A stretch of DNA of 64,000 bases, from contig NZ_JRVC01000009.1 of assembly GCF_000807925.1 (NCBI RefSeq), positions 1 to 64,000 on the forward strand, in the 5' to 3' direction. The stretch is from Novosphingobium subterraneum (lineage in GTDB: Bacteria > Pseudomonadota > Alphaproteobacteria > Sphingomonadales > Sphingomonadaceae). How positions within the stretch are numbered: the first letter of the stretch is position 1; each line of letters opens with the position of its first letter. Shown here one piece after another: positions 46,644 to 56,835 of this stretch. The position numbers and the translations under genes are program-made. The notes beneath the pieces were generated by a model. It did no database searches, was not told the DNA's origin, and saw nothing but the letters and a program-made list of their open reading frames with translations.

Positions 46644-49600
46644 TCAGTAGTCCTTGCTGACCTTGAGGTTGAGGCTTTCATCGCCAATCGTCGAAACCGT
46701 GCCGAGCAGCGCAAGCCAGCGGGTTATGCGGAACTCGACGGAGGTCGCATTGTAGCCCGCGCCATCAGTCACGAGTTCGACAAAGAAGCGGCGCCCGATA
46801 TATTTGCCCACGGCAATGCTGGTCCCCGATCCCACTGTCGGGTCCGCCCCGACGATGCGCAAGCGATCGAGACCGATCGCAGCACGCAGCTTGTTGATCG
46901 GATCGAGCCCGCCGCCGCCGCGCAGGCTGGCCAGGGCCGATGCCAGCTGCACAGCTTCGGGCGCGGAGATCTGCGAAATCGAGCTGCCGAAGAGGATACG
47001 GCTGAGCAGTTCTTCCTCAGGCAGCGAGGGCGTTGAGGAGAATGCGATGATCGGCTTGTTACCGGTGCCGGTGATCGAAATCTTGGCGTTGATGTTGTTG
47101 GCATCGCCCTCGGCGACAATGTCCAGTTGCGGGTCGACCGGGACTTCGCCGGTAAAGCGTATGCGTCCGCGCGTCAGTTCAAAGCGCTTGCCGGCAAATT
47201 CGTAGCCGCCTCGCACCAGGTCGGCGGTGCCGATGATCTGCGGAGCGGCGGTCGTACCGCGCAGGCGAATATCGGCGCCCCACTCGCTTTCAAGGCCCAG
47301 ACCCCGCACATCGATGCGGTTGGCGCCCGATGCGTCGATCAGAAAGCGCCACGGCGCTGCGGCGGCCCTGGCGGGCGCAGCATCGGCAGGGGCATTGATC
47401 TCGCGCGTGGCGATGACCGGCAGTTCCTGCACTGCGCTGGCGCGGCCCAGTGCCCAGCGTGCACTCTCGATCCTCACCCGGCCGGCGATAGTTCCGCCCA
47501 CGCCATTGCTGACGATGCGCAAGGGGCCGGTGACGGTCGCGGCCATGTCATCGCGCGAGATCAGCTGTGCATTGCGAGCAGAGAGCTTGAGATCGATGGT
47601 CGGGCCATGTTCGGACAATTCCGCAAGCCCGATCGAGCCGCTTCCACTGACCCTGCCACCATTCGTGGTCACGCCGGAGAACCGGGCCAGTTGCAGGCGG
47701 GAATCGGTGAAGGTTCCTGCCAGTTCCACCTGCCGCAGATCGGTGCCGGTAAGCGTGCTCTGTACACGCAACCCTTTCGAGGCGACCGCGCCCTGCAGTA
47801 CCGGAGCGGTGATGGAACCCGAGATATCGGCCCGCACGCCCAATGGCCCGGTAAGATCGAATATCTCCACGCCTGATAGGCGCCAGAGCGATTCTGCGGG
47901 ACCGGAATAGCGCAGTTGCCCGGCAAGCCGTCCGCTTTCGAGCCGGTCCATGAAGCCGCCGCCGCGCGGCAGGCCGTTTACCACGGCCTGGAGCCGACCG
48001 CGAATGTCGTTGCCCTCGCGCAGCACGGTTCGCATCTGCAGGGCGTCGGGATCAAGCTTTGCGACAAGTGCCACATCGATGGGACGCGATGTGAGGACCA
48101 GCCCCGACCGCGACAGCCCCCGCACCATCAGCGCAGCATTGCCCGAAGGCGCACCCTGCCCGTCGTTGTTGTACTCGACGATGCCTGAGGCAACGCCGCC
48201 GAGGCCAAGGTCAGCCACGACAATGTCCGCCACCGAAAGCGGCATGCGCGAAAGCAGAAGACGCAGCTGTGTAGGCCCGCCCAGAACATGGCCTTCGGCA
48301 ATCAGGATGCCTCGCCCGAAGCCGATCTGGGTGGGCGACAGGCGCCAGCCCTCCCCCTCGCGCGTCAGGATCGCGCGGCGGGGCATTCTGACTTGCCGTC
48401 CGGCGTACTCCCCCGAGACGTAGGTCACGATCTGTTCGGGCGAGAAGGCCGCGGTCCCTTGCAGCGCGAATTGCGTACCTCTCCGGCCCGAGACCGAAGC
48501 GGTCACCGATCCGCTGCCGTCCTGCAGATAGGCCGAAGCGGCAAGTTTGCCGATAAAGACCTTGCCCATGCCGATGCCTTCGGCGAGCAGCGTGCCTTCG
48601 ACGGTCGAGTGCCCATCCTTGATCAGGCCGGTTGCGTCAATCTTGGCATTGCCGATGGACAGCGGCCGCGCCCCACCGAACCGGGCGTTGCGGGCGATGA
48701 CATTGGCATCGAAGCCCTGCCCGCCCTCACGCGGGCTAAGCAATACCGTGCCATTCAAGCCACCCCCTGCCAGCGCGATCTGACCGGCAACGCCATCTTT
48801 GCCGAGCGTCACTCCGCCCGTCACGTCCGTCTGCCAGACGCGGAACTGCTGGATATCGATGCGGGTGCCCTGCCCCGGAGGCATGAACAGGCCCAGTGTC
48901 CCCGTAAACGGCCCCAGCGTGGAATCGCCCGCCGTCTCGATGCGGAAGCCGTCGGCAATGGGCGAGAGCGCCACGCGAACGTCCTTCAGTCCTGCTGCGG
49001 GAAGCGGGCTGGCGAATACCAGCACTGCATTCGGACCTTCGTTGGTCATCGCCGCCTGCACCGTGAAGGCGCCATAGTCGGCATGACGGCCACTACCGCG
49101 CAGCGATGCGGCACCACCGGGCAACACCTTGCCATCCAGCGCCATCTGCAGCTTGGCCGAGCTTATCCGTGCCTTGCGGAATGTGACGGGAATGCGCTCA
49201 CCAAGAGCAAGTCCGCCAGTAAACCGCACGCCACCGCCCGTCAGCGACTGCAAGGTGGCGTTGTCGATCCGCGTCATGCGCCCGGCAAGGTTTGCCTGCA
49301 GGGTCCACGGCACGCCATTGCCGATCTTGAACAGGATCTTGGCCGTACCGTCGACCGCACCGAGGTTCTCGATCGCAAATCCTCGTGCCACCACCGGCCC
49401 CGCCAGAGCATAACCTCCGCGCGCCATGTCGCCGCTCAGGGCAAGGCGTGCGGCCAGGCCTTTCATCGTCAGCGCGAGGTTGTCTGAAGTGAGACGATTA
49501 CCGGCGAAAACCAGGTCTCCATTTACGCGCGCACCGGGAAAGCGTGGATCGATCATTGCGTTGCCAGTGACGACCCTTTGCGCGCTGACATTCAGCGGCA

Positions 49601-50849
49601 GGACAAACCGCTTGCCGTCCCATGCCGCCGTGCCGGACGAGCGCAGGCCCTGCGCATCAAGAGTGCCCAGCTTGAGCCGTTGCACCGCCACCTGATGTTC
49701 GATGGAGAGATCGGAGAACGCGCCGTTGAAAGTAGCATCGATCGCGACACCGGAAAGCTGCGGCGCAGTCATCAGCCGTTCGGGCCTGAGCACCAGTGCC
49801 CGCACCTTGAGATCCTCGGCTTCGTTGTTCGCAAGATCGAGCTTGCCCTCGGCCCTTACCTTGAAAGCATCGCCCGCCGCACGGAGCGTGCCGTCGAACG
49901 CCCTGTCAACAAAGGTCCCGTCGTAAAGCAGCGATAGCGTTTGCCCGACTGCCTGCCCTGCCGTGCCCTTCAGCATCTTGCCCGGCCACACTTGGCCGCC
50001 AAGGCTGTAGGCACCAGCGCGATTTGCCAGCTGAAATGCGGCCAATCGTTCTTCACCGATGGTCGCATACGCCACGCCGTCCCAGCGCGTCCAGCCGCCC
50101 TTGCCGCCAACACGCGCGCGAATGTCGCCATCGGCGCCCAACATCTTGGCCATCATGCCATCGCGTGGCGCATCATAGGCGAGTTGGAGATCGAACTTGT
50201 TGCGATCGGGTTCGCTGTCCAGCCTGAAAACGACGCGATCGCCTGCGACCCGGCCGTTGACGTCCACGATGGCGTGGCCCCCGCGAATATCCGCCTTGGC
50301 AACCACGTCCACCCGGCGCTTCTGCCCTGCCATGGCCGGAGATACCGTCAGGTTGTCGATGACCAGTCTGTCGACGCGAATGTCGAAGTTCGGGAGAATC
50401 GGCGCATCAGGGTCTTCGCTTGGTCGCAGGCGGGGCGCCCGGCGCAATACGCCGCGATGAAGGGCAAGCAACCGCACGTCGAGCCCCGTCCTGAGCCAGG
50501 CAAGCGGTCGCCAATCCAGCTCCGCCTCGGGCACTGTCAGGAAAACCCCTTCCGGATCGCTCACCCTGATGTCGCGCAGCTTCGCGGCTCCGTAGATGGA
50601 CCCATCGATCCGGCCGATCTCGATCCGCAGGCCCGACCCCGGCGTGATCGCGGCAATGCGATCTGCCAGCAGACGGTGACCGAGCGAGGAGTCAAGGACC
50701 ACCAGGGCAGCCAGCACAAGCGCGATGCCCGCCACGAACAGGATCGCCACCCGTCGCGCCGCGCCACGCACGAAGCGCGACCTGCGCGACCGCACCGGCC
50801 TTGCAGGCTCGGCTGCAGGCTGCTCTGGCTGAGGCACATCGTCCGCCAT
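46644..50849 (-). CDS. tamB: Translocation and assembly module protein TamB
   Basis: TamB is an inner-membrane-anchored protein spanning the periplasm; with TamA it is involved in insertion of outer-membrane proteins and lipid transport. The 1401-residue product has an N-terminal anchor (VAILFVAGIALVLAALVVL at about 33-51) and then the long beta-taco body, alternating short strands with no domains otherwise. The C-terminal DUF490 region is present: AGRVRIESARWALGRASAV, ELTRGRIRFTGEVPVDPQL and a terminal SLNLKVSKDY. The tamA stop and tamB start share one base (TGATG). Confidence 0.95.
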   Translation of the reverse strand: MADDVPQPEQPAAEPARPVRSRRSRFVRGAARRVAILFVAGIALVLAALVVLDSSLGHRLLADRIAAITPGSGLRIEIGRIDGSIYGAAKLRDIRVSDPEGVFLTVPEAELDWRPLAWLRTGLDVRLLALHRGVLRRAPRLRPSEDPDAPILPNFDIRVDRLVIDNLTVSPAMAGQKRRVDVVAKADIRGGHAIVDVNGRVAGDRVVFRLDSEPDRNKFDLQLAYDAPRDGMMAKMLGADGDIRARVGGKGGWTRWDGVAYATIGEERLAAFQLANRAGAYSLGGQVWPGKMLKGTAGQAVGQTLSLLYDGTFVDRAFDGTLRAAGDAFKVRAEGKLDLANNEAEDLKVRALVLRPERLMTAPQLSGVAIDATFNGAFSDLSIEHQVAVQRLKLGTLDAQGLRSSGTAAWDGKRFVLPLNVSAQRVVTGNAMIDPRFPGARVNGDLVFAGNRLTSDNLALTMKGLAARLALSGDMARGGYALAGPVVARGFAIENLGAVDGTAKILFKIGNGVPWTLQANLAGRMTRIDNATLQSLTGGGVRFTGGLALGERIPVTFRKARISSAKLQMALDGKVLPGGAASLRGSGRHADYGAFTVQAAMTNEGPNAVLVFASPLPAAGLKDVRVALSPIADGFRIETAGDSTLGPFTGTLGLFMPPGQGTRIDIQQFRVWQTDVTGGVTLGKDGVAGQIALAGGGLNGTVLLSPREGGQGFDANVIARNARFGGARPLSIGNAKIDATGLIKDGHSTVEGTLLAEGIGMGKVFIGKLAASAYLQDGSGSVTASVSGRRGTQFALQGTAAFSPEQIVTYVSGEYAGRQVRMPRRAILTREGEGWRLSPTQIGFGRGILIAEGHVLGGPTQLRLLLSRMPLSVADIVVADLGLGGVASGIVEYNNDGQGAPSGNAALMVRGLSRSGLVLTSRPIDVALVAKLDPDALQMRTVLREGNDIRGRLQAVVNGLPRGGGFMDRLESGRLAGQLRYSGPAESLWRLSGVEIFDLTGPLGVRADISGSITAPVLQGAVASKGLRVQSTLTGTDLRQVELAGTFTDSRLQLARFSGVTTNGGRVSGSGSIGLAELSEHGPTIDLKLSARNAQLISRDDMAATVTGPLRIVSNGVGGTIAGRVRIESARWALGRASAVQELPVIATREINAPADAAPARAAAAPWRFLIDASGANRIDVRGLGLESEWGADIRLRGTTAAPQIIGTADLVRGGYEFAGKRFELTRGRIRFTGEVPVDPQLDIVAEGDANNINAKISITGTGNKPIIAFSSTPSLPEEELLSRILFGSSISQISAPEAVQLASALASLRGGGGLDPINKLRAAIGLDRLRIVGADPTVGSGTSIAVGKYIGRRFFVELVTDGAGYNATSVEFRITRWLALLGTVSTIGDESLNLKVSKDY

Positions 50850-53080
50850 CAGAAAGCCTGACCCAGCGCGACATAGACGCCGATGCGACTGTCGCCCTTG
50901 GACGGGTTGAGCGGCGTTCCCAGATCGATGCGGATGGGTCCGAAGTTGGTTTCATAACGCAGGCCGATGCCCGCGCCGACCTTGATATCGCGCAGGCGCG
51001 GGGTCGTCGTGGTGTCCACCGCACCGGCATCGACGAACGGCACCAGGCTCACTGCGCCTCCCAGCAGCCCGGTCTTCACGCGCGCCTCGAGCGAGAATTC
51101 GCTCAGGGCGCGGCCGCCGCTCGGCTCGCCTGCGGTGTCGCGCGGACCGATCAGCTGATAGCCATACCCACGCACCGATCCACCACCGCCGGCATAGAAC
51201 CGGCGCGACGGCGCGATGTTGGTGATGTCTGTGCCCAGAATCGTGCCGAACCGTACGCGGCCCGCCACGACCAGCTTCTCGCCTACCGGCTGGTAATAGC
51301 TCGCATCGAGCTGAGCCTTGCCATAACTCGACTTCACGCCGTTCTGCACCGAGATCTCCGGTGAGACGCGCAGACCCACGCGGAAACCCCGTGTGGGATC
51401 GAGCAGGTCATCGCTGCCGTCATAGGCTGCGCGCATCGGCAGTGCGCCGATGAAATAGGTCTTGCGCGCCTGGCGGGCGAGGATCGCCGCCGCATCGCGC
51501 TCGCCCGTGGCCAATATCTCGACCCCTGCCGAGAACACCCACGGCTTCTGGAACAGCAGCGTCTGCTGCCGCTCGATCCCGGCAGTGAACGAAACGGTGC
51601 GCGCCTCGAAGGCGCTGCTCGTCTGATTGCGCGCATAGAGATCGGCATTGAGCACGAGATCGCGCGTCAGGAAATTGTTGCGGCGGAAGGTGAGGCCGGC
51701 AAGCTGCTCCTGCGTGCCGGCAACTCCGCGTACGCGCACCGTGCCTTCGGGCGGGAAGAAGTTACGGTGCTCCCAGCTGGCCTCGACACGGAAGCCTTCA
51801 CCGCTGGAGTAACCGATCAGCCCGGCTATGGTCCTCAGGGGTGCAGGGGTGAGCGTTACGTCGACATCGACCGTGCCTGGCGCTTGCCCGTCAGGCTTTG
51901 CCACCTCGCGTGCCTCGACGGTCAGCGAGGAAACAAGTCCGGTCGCCAGGATTGCCTGACGCAGATCGTCCACTTCCGAACGCTTGAAGCGATCGCCCGG
52001 ATCGAATCGCGCGATCCGCTGCAGATGCCGCGCACTCAGGAAGCGGTCGCGCGAAGAGTTGATCTTGCCGAACTGATAGACCCCGCCCGGCGTTACCGGC
52101 ACCGTCAGGTCGCCCTCGCGCCGTTCATGGTCGATCAGCAGGTCGGGATCGCCAAGCTTGGCGAAGGCGTAGCCTGTCTCGCCCAATGCCGTTTGCAACG
52201 AGAGGCGCTCGGCCACGATCCTGTCGCCATTGATCGCGTCCCCGGGCTGTATCTTGAAGGCCCCGCGCAAAGCCTCATAATCCGGGCCTGTCGCGGAAAG
52301 ATCGCCAAGCGCGATCTGGCCAACCTTGTATTGTGGTCCAGGCTGCACGTCGAAGCGCACGACCACCTTCTCGACATCGATCGGCCCTGTGGCTTCGCCC
52401 TCGGCGCGATCCTCGAGTCCCCCGAGGGTCTGGTAGATCTGCGCATCGTAATAGCCGTAAACGCGCATGACCTCGGCCAGCGTCTCGCGATCGGTTCTGG
52501 CGCGCCGGACGATCTGGGCAAGGTTGTCTTCATCGTCGTCGAAGGATTTGAGGCTCGAAAGTCCGGCGAACCGGTCGACGATGTCGCCCGCATCGGCAAT
52601 GGCGTCCTTGCCGCTGGGAAACGCGACCTCCACCTGTTTGCCCACGCGCGAAACGTCGGCATCAGCCAGCCGCACGCCGGCGGGCAAGTCACCCTCTTCC
52701 TGCCCGGGAAGGGCATCGACTGCCGCATCGGTGGACTGTTCGGCCACGTCGATATCGGGATCGGGCGTGAGCGGCTGGATATCGGGAATCTCGCTCCCGT
52801 CCGGCCACGGAATGGTCATGCCGGGAATATCCGGCATGGCGGTATCGGCCTCGATCTGCTCGATCACGGTCGCAGCCGGCGCGCCGGTGCGAGCAGCCTC
52901 GGTATCAAGCGCCCATGTATCCGCATTATCGAGCGCCGAGTCGGGGATCAGGGCCTCAAGCTCCTGATCCGCATCACGCGACTGTGCCAAGGCCTGCGTC
53001 GGCAGAGCAAGCAGCAAGACCGCCGCCAGAATGCGCGCGAGCGGGAGGTCAGGTGTGGGCGTAGCGCTCCTGCGCCCCAT
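50849..53080 (-). CDS. tamA: Outer-membrane assembly protein TamA (BamA/Omp85 family)
   Basis: TamA is an Omp85 protein with POTRA domains and a 16-strand barrel. The product has a signal sequence ([17 protein letters not shown]), then an unusual acidic and proline-rich segment of about 130 residues (for example [20 protein letters not shown]), then POTRA domains and the barrel with the Omp85 motif [10 protein letters not shown] and [10 protein letters not shown]. It ends LGQAF, with a terminal Phe. At 743 residues it is larger than E. coli TamA (577). The ATG at 53080 lies within bpt (overlap of 32 bp). Confidence 0.92.
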   Translation of the reverse strand: MGRRSATPTPDLPLARILAAVLLLALPTQALAQSRDADQELEALIPDSALDNADTWALDTEAARTGAPAATVIEQIEADTAMPDIPGMTIPWPDGSEIPDIQPLTPDPDIDVAEQSTDAAVDALPGQEEGDLPAGVRLADADVSRVGKQVEVAFPSGKDAIADAGDIVDRFAGLSSLKSFDDDEDNLAQIVRRARTDRETLAEVMRVYGYYDAQIYQTLGGLEDRAEGEATGPIDVEKVVVRFDVQPGPQYKVGQIALGDLSATGPDYEALRGAFKIQPGDAINGDRIVAERLSLQTALGETGYAFAKLGDPDLLIDHERREGDLTVPVTPGGVYQFGKINSSRDRFLSARHLQRIARFDPGDRFKRSEVDDLRQAILATGLVSSLTVEAREVAKPDGQAPGTVDVDVTLTPAPLRTIAGLIGYSSGEGFRVEASWEHRNFFPPEGTVRVRGVAGTQEQLAGLTFRRNNFLTRDLVLNADLYARNQTSSAFEARTVSFTAGIERQQTLLFQKPWVFSAGVEILATGERDAAAILARQARKTYFIGALPMRAAYDGSDDLLDPTRGFRVGLRVSPEISVQNGVKSSYGKAQLDASYYQPVGEKLVVAGRVRFGTILGTDITNIAPSRRFYAGGGGSVRGYGYQLIGPRDTAGEPSGGRALSEFSLEARVKTGLLGGAVSLVPFVDAGAVDTTTTPRLRDIKVGAGIGLRYETNFGPIRIDLGTPLNPSKGDSRIGVYVALGQAF

Positions 53081-53915
53081 GAACCCCGTCCTTGAGGCTC
53101 CCTTCGATGCCGCTTCGCGGCAGATCGGCATCAGCGCCTTGCCGTGCAGTGACGGCGCGCTCGATGGCGCTGGCCTGTTCAGCAGGTTCGAACCGTTCCC
53201 AGCCATCGCGGCCCAGTTTCTCCATCGGGCGGAAGCGCACCTTGTATTGCATGCGCTCCGATCCTTCGACCCAGTAGCCGAGATAGACATACGGCAAGCC
53301 GACTTGGCCTGCTCGCTGGATATGGTCGAGGATGATGAAAGTGCCAAGCCCGGACCGCGTCTCGTGTTGTGGATCGTAGAAACTGTAGATCATCGAGAGA
53401 CCATCGCCCTGCTCGTCGGTCAGACAGGCCCCTACCAGTCTGCCCTGCGAACCATCGGTGGTCGGCTCCCTGTATTCGATGACGTAACTCTTGACCGGGG
53501 TGTGTTCCACCATGTCCGCGAAATCCATCTCGTCCATGGCGGCCATCCCCCCGCCCGGGTGACGCACGGCGAGATAACGCTGCAACAGCTCGAACTGTTC
53601 CGGAGTTGACCAAGGTTTGCACACACTTACGACAAGATCGCGGTTGCGCTTCCAGATCCGCTTCTGCGTTGATGAGGCCTGAAACGCATTGGCGACCACC
53701 CGCACCGAGATGCAGGCAGTGCATTCGACGCAGCTGGGGCGGTAGGCAACAGTCTGGCTGCGGCGGAATCCGATGCGGCCCAGCGCATCGTTCAGCTCGT
53801 CCGCGTTGGGGCCTTTGAGCTCGGTGAACACCTTTCGCTCGCTCCGCCCCGGCAGGTACGGACACGGCGCGGGGCTGGTGACGAAAAAGCGCGGGAAGCG
53901 AACGGGCGCGGTCAC
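53049..53915 (-). CDS. bpt: Aspartate/glutamate leucyltransferase (N-end rule)
   Basis: Bpt/ATE-family enzymes transfer leucine (or arginine) from tRNA to N-terminal Asp or Glu of proteins, marking them for ClpS-ClpAP. The 288-residue product begins [19 protein letters not shown] with the conserved Cys pair regions [11 protein letters not shown] and [12 protein letters not shown], and contains [21 protein letters not shown] and [17 protein letters not shown]. The start is a GTG at 53915. tamA overlaps its end by 32 bp, so the two share a transcript. Confidence 0.94.
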   Translation of the reverse strand: MTAPVRFPRFFVTSPAPCPYLPGRSERKVFTELKGPNADELNDALGRIGFRRSQTVAYRPSCVECTACISVRVVANAFQASSTQKRIWKRNRDLVVSVCKPWSTPEQFELLQRYLAVRHPGGGMAAMDEMDFADMVEHTPVKSYVIEYREPTTDGSQGRLVGACLTDEQGDGLSMIYSFYDPQHETRSGLGTFIILDHIQRAGQVGLPYVYLGYWVEGSERMQYKVRFRPMEKLGRDGWERFEPAEQASAIERAVTARQGADADLPRSGIEGSLKDGVHGAQERYAHT

Positions 53916-54132
53916 GGCGGGGCTTGTGCTCCTGAGGCCGGACTATCCGGCGTGTCAGCAACAAACATGCCTCAGCCAGGCAAATCCTAAAAGCCCGTTA
54001 ACTACCTTTCATGCACAAATTCGCGCCATTTCCTGACCGGAATGGCGATTTGGCCATGGCCGACGGCACGAGTCCCTTCGCAGGACAGTCCTCGCCCCGA
54101 AGGTTAACGCCGAGCGAGGCGGCTTGGCTGTA

Positions 54133-55383
54133 TCAGCCCAGCTCAACCTGCTCCAGATCGTAGCCCTTGGCACGCAGCCCTGCGACCAGCCTGTCGATCT
54201 GCTCACGGTCCCGCGCCTCGCACTCGATCTCAGCCGTCAGCCCCTTGGCGGGAAGCGAGGTGAAGATGCGCTGGTGCCAGACTTCGAGGATGTTGACCTG
54301 GTGCCGGTTGAACTCCTCGACCACCTTGAACAGTGCGCCCGGGCGATCCTGCAACGTGATGCGCAGGCGGCCAAGCCGGCCCGAGCGGGCCAGATCGCGC
54401 AGGAGCACATTGGCCAGCAGGCGCGTATCGATATTGCCGCCGCACAGCACGATGCCGACCTTGCGCCCGGCAAACCGCTTCTTGTGTGTCATCACGGCGG
54501 CCAGCCCGGCTGCGCCGGCACCTTCGACAACGGTCTTCTCGATCTGCAGCAGCACCGCAACCGCACTCTCCAGAGCGGCTTCGCTGACCAGCACGACATC
54601 ATCGACGATGTTGGCGAGAACCTTCGAGGTAAACTCGCCCGGCTCCTTCACGGCAATGCCTTCAGCCAGCGTATCGCCACCGCAAGGCAGATCGAGATGC
54701 TTGAGCTTGGCATACATCGACGGGAACAGTTGCGCCTGAACGCCGACAAGCCCGATGCCCGGCTTTATGCCGCGCGCAGCGGTGCCCATGCCCGACAGCA
54801 AGCCACCGCCGCCGATCGGAACCACCAGCGTCTCGATCTCCGGCGCGTCTTCCAGCATTTCGAGCGCGACAGTGCCCTGCCCGGCTGCCACGCGCGGATC
54901 ATCGAACGGGTGGACGAAGGTCAGGCCCAGTTCGCCTTCGAGCTTGCGCGCATGTGCATAGGCTTCATCGAAGGTTTCGCCCTCGAGAACGACCTTGCCC
55001 CCCACGGATTCGGTCTGCATCACCTTCACTGTCGGCGTCGTGCGCGGCATCACGATGGTAACGGGCATTCCCAGCCGCGTGCCATGATAGCTCAGGCCCT
55101 GGGCATGGTTCCCGGCCGACGCCGCGATCACCCCGCGCGACCGCTGCTCCTCGGTCAGCTGCAGCAGCGCATTGAGCGCACCGCGCTCCTTGTAGGCGGC
55201 AGTGAACTGCAGGTTCTCGAACTTGAGCCAGATGTCGGCCCCGGTGATGTTGCTGAGCGTCTTGCTGTAAAGCGTGGGCGTCCGCACAACCTGACCCGAA
55301 ATACGCTCCGCCGCGGCACGAACATCGGCGAGGGTCAGCAGGGAATCTCCCTGCATGGCGGGCTTGAGCGCTACGTTTTCCAT
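54133..55383 (-). CDS. ilvA: Threonine ammonia-lyase with ACT domain
   Basis: PLP enzyme that deaminates threonine to 2-oxobutyrate, the first step toward isoleucine. The 416-residue protein has the PLP lysine in FTAAYKERGALNAL, the glycine loop IGGGGLLSGMGTA, and SAGNHAQGLSY. Residues 335-416 form one ACT domain (GRLRITLQDRPGALFKVV), typical of the single-ACT form that is regulated by amino acids; the two-ACT E. coli IlvA is longer. No other ilv genes are near. Confidence 0.94.
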   Translation of the reverse strand: MENVALKPAMQGDSLLTLADVRAAAERISGQVVRTPTLYSKTLSNITGADIWLKFENLQFTAAYKERGALNALLQLTEEQRSRGVIAASAGNHAQGLSYHGTRLGMPVTIVMPRTTPTVKVMQTESVGGKVVLEGETFDEAYAHARKLEGELGLTFVHPFDDPRVAAGQGTVALEMLEDAPEIETLVVPIGGGGLLSGMGTAARGIKPGIGLVGVQAQLFPSMYAKLKHLDLPCGGDTLAEGIAVKEPGEFTSKVLANIVDDVVLVSEAALESAVAVLLQIEKTVVEGAGAAGLAAVMTHKKRFAGRKVGIVLCGGNIDTRLLANVLLRDLARSGRLGRLRITLQDRPGALFKVVEEFNRHQVNILEVWHQRIFTSLPAKGLTAEIECEARDREQIDRLVAGLRAKGYDLEQVELG

Positions 55384-55420
55384 GGCCGCGCCCTAACGGA
55401 AAGCGGCCCCCAAGAAAACC

Positions 55421-55807
55421 TCAAGCTTTACCGGATTCGGCGCGGGAGACAGCGAACCAGCGAAAACCGGTCACCGGAACCATCGCCACGAGTATGGCCG
55501 CGCTATCCGCCACCCAGTCACGCCAGTCCGAGTCGCGGTGGAGGAACGGGATCAGTTGCACCACTTCGATGCCAGCCCCGACAACTGAAAGCCACAACGC
55601 AGCACGCAGCAACGATGCCCTCGGCCAGCCGACGCCAGCAAGCAGCGAGAGCGTGAAGAACGCCAGCATGTGCGCAAACTTGTCGCCCAGACTGTCGATC
55701 GGCAGGCTCGGAGGCTTGGGCAGGACAGCCATGATGAGCGCAAATGCGAAAGCCGGCCAGAACGCAAACCGTGCGACGCGGGAGGTAAGGTCGATCAAGC
55801 GCTGCAT
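55421..55807 (-). CDS. VanZ-like membrane protein
   Basis: A 128-residue protein with four hydrophobic segments and the VanZ-like signature: SLGDKFAHMLAFFTLSLLAGVGW and the GIEVVQLIPFLHRDSDWRDWVADSAAIL stretch. VanZ-like proteins have no settled function; one gives low-level teicoplanin resistance in enterococci. The ATG at 55807 is used because the codon before is TTG. It lies 37 bp upstream of ilvA on the same strand. Confidence 0.8.
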   Translation of the reverse strand: MQRLIDLTSRVARFAFWPAFAFALIMAVLPKPPSLPIDSLGDKFAHMLAFFTLSLLAGVGWPRASLLRAALWLSVVGAGIEVVQLIPFLHRDSDWRDWVADSAAILVAMVPVTGFRWFAVSRAESGKA

Positions 55808-55902
55808 CGCCAACCGCTATGCTTTGCCCCTGTTCTGCAGGCAAGCGGCTACTGGCACGGAGCTACTGGCACTCGGCAGCAAACCGGATATGAATGCGCA
55901 TC

Positions 55903-56835
55903 ATGAGCGACCAGACACCAGCATCGACCGGGCCAGCAGCTGCCCCCGCAAATGTTTCCTTCCTTGGCCTTGGCGTAATGGGCGGCGCGATGGCGCGGCA
56001 TCTCGGCAAGGCGGGACACACTCTCACGATTTACAACCGCACCACGGCGCGTGCCGAAGCCTGGGCGGCGGCCAATCCCGGTATTTCCGTCCGCATCGCC
56101 ACCAGCCCTGCCGAAGCCGCTGACGGAGCCGATGCCGTCATCACTTGCGTCGGCAACGACGACGATCTTGCCGATGTCGTGCTCAGCCCTAACGGCGTGT
56201 TCTCGACGCTGAAGCGCGGCGCGCTTTACATCGATCACACCACGGTATCGGCCCGCATCGCCCGGCAGATCGCGGTCGAGGGCCGCGACAAGGAGCTGCT
56301 CTGCGTCGACGCCCCCGTGACCGGCGGCCAATCAGGCGCGGAAGCTGGCACCCTTGCCATCATGTGCGGCGGCAGCGCCAAGGCTGTCGATGCCGCGCGC
56401 CCGATCCTTGCTGCCTATGCCAAACGCGTCGTCCATGTCGGCAAGTCCGGTGCCGGGCAAACCGCGAAGATGGCCAACCAGATGTGCATTGCCGGCACGC
56501 TGGCCGGGCTGTCCGAAGCGATCCGCTTTGCCCAGATCGCCCATCTCGATCTCGACAAGGTCTTCGAGGCGATCTCGGGCGGAGCTGCGCAGTCCTGGCA
56601 GATGGACAACCGTTTCCACACCATGGCCAAGGACGAATTCGACTTCGGCTTCGCGGTCGACTGGATGCGCAAGGATCTCGGCCTGGCCATGGACGAGGCA
56701 CGAAACCTTGGCGCCAGCGTGCCGGTAACGGCCTTGGTCGATCAGTTCTATGTCGACGTGCAGGCCATGGGCCATGGGCGTGAAGATACCTCGGCGCTTA
56801 TCCGTCGCCTGCCGCGCCGGGCGAAGAAGGCATGA
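55903..56835 (+). CDS. NAD(P)-dependent beta-hydroxyacid dehydrogenase
   Basis: A 310-residue protein of the 3-hydroxyisobutyrate/tartronate semialdehyde dehydrogenase family. The Rossmann motif FLGLGVMGGAMARHL stands near residue 20. The family signature LCVDAPVTGGQSGAEAGTLAIM and the catalytic lysine in GAGQTAKMANQMC are present. Substrate is uncertain. It overlaps the amidohydrolase start by 4 bp, so both act from the same message. Confidence 0.92.
   Translation: MSDQTPASTGPAAAPANVSFLGLGVMGGAMARHLGKAGHTLTIYNRTTARAEAWAAANPGISVRIATSPAEAADGADAVITCVGNDDDLADVVLSPNGVFSTLKRGALYIDHTTVSARIARQIAVEGRDKELLCVDAPVTGGQSGAEAGTLAIMCGGSAKAVDAARPILAAYAKRVVHVGKSGAGQTAKMANQMCIAGTLAGLSEAIRFAQIAHLDLDKVFEAISGGAAQSWQMDNRFHTMAKDEFDFGFAVDWMRKDLGLAMDEARNLGASVPVTALVDQFYVDVQAMGHGREDTSALIRRLPRRAKKA

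Noticed and set aside
54011..54170. Small plus-strand frame starting ATG CAC AAA TTC between bpt and ilvA
   Set aside because: About 50 codons, no ribosome binding site and runs into the end of ilvA; nothing conserved was seen. The 217-bp gap holds no supported feature.
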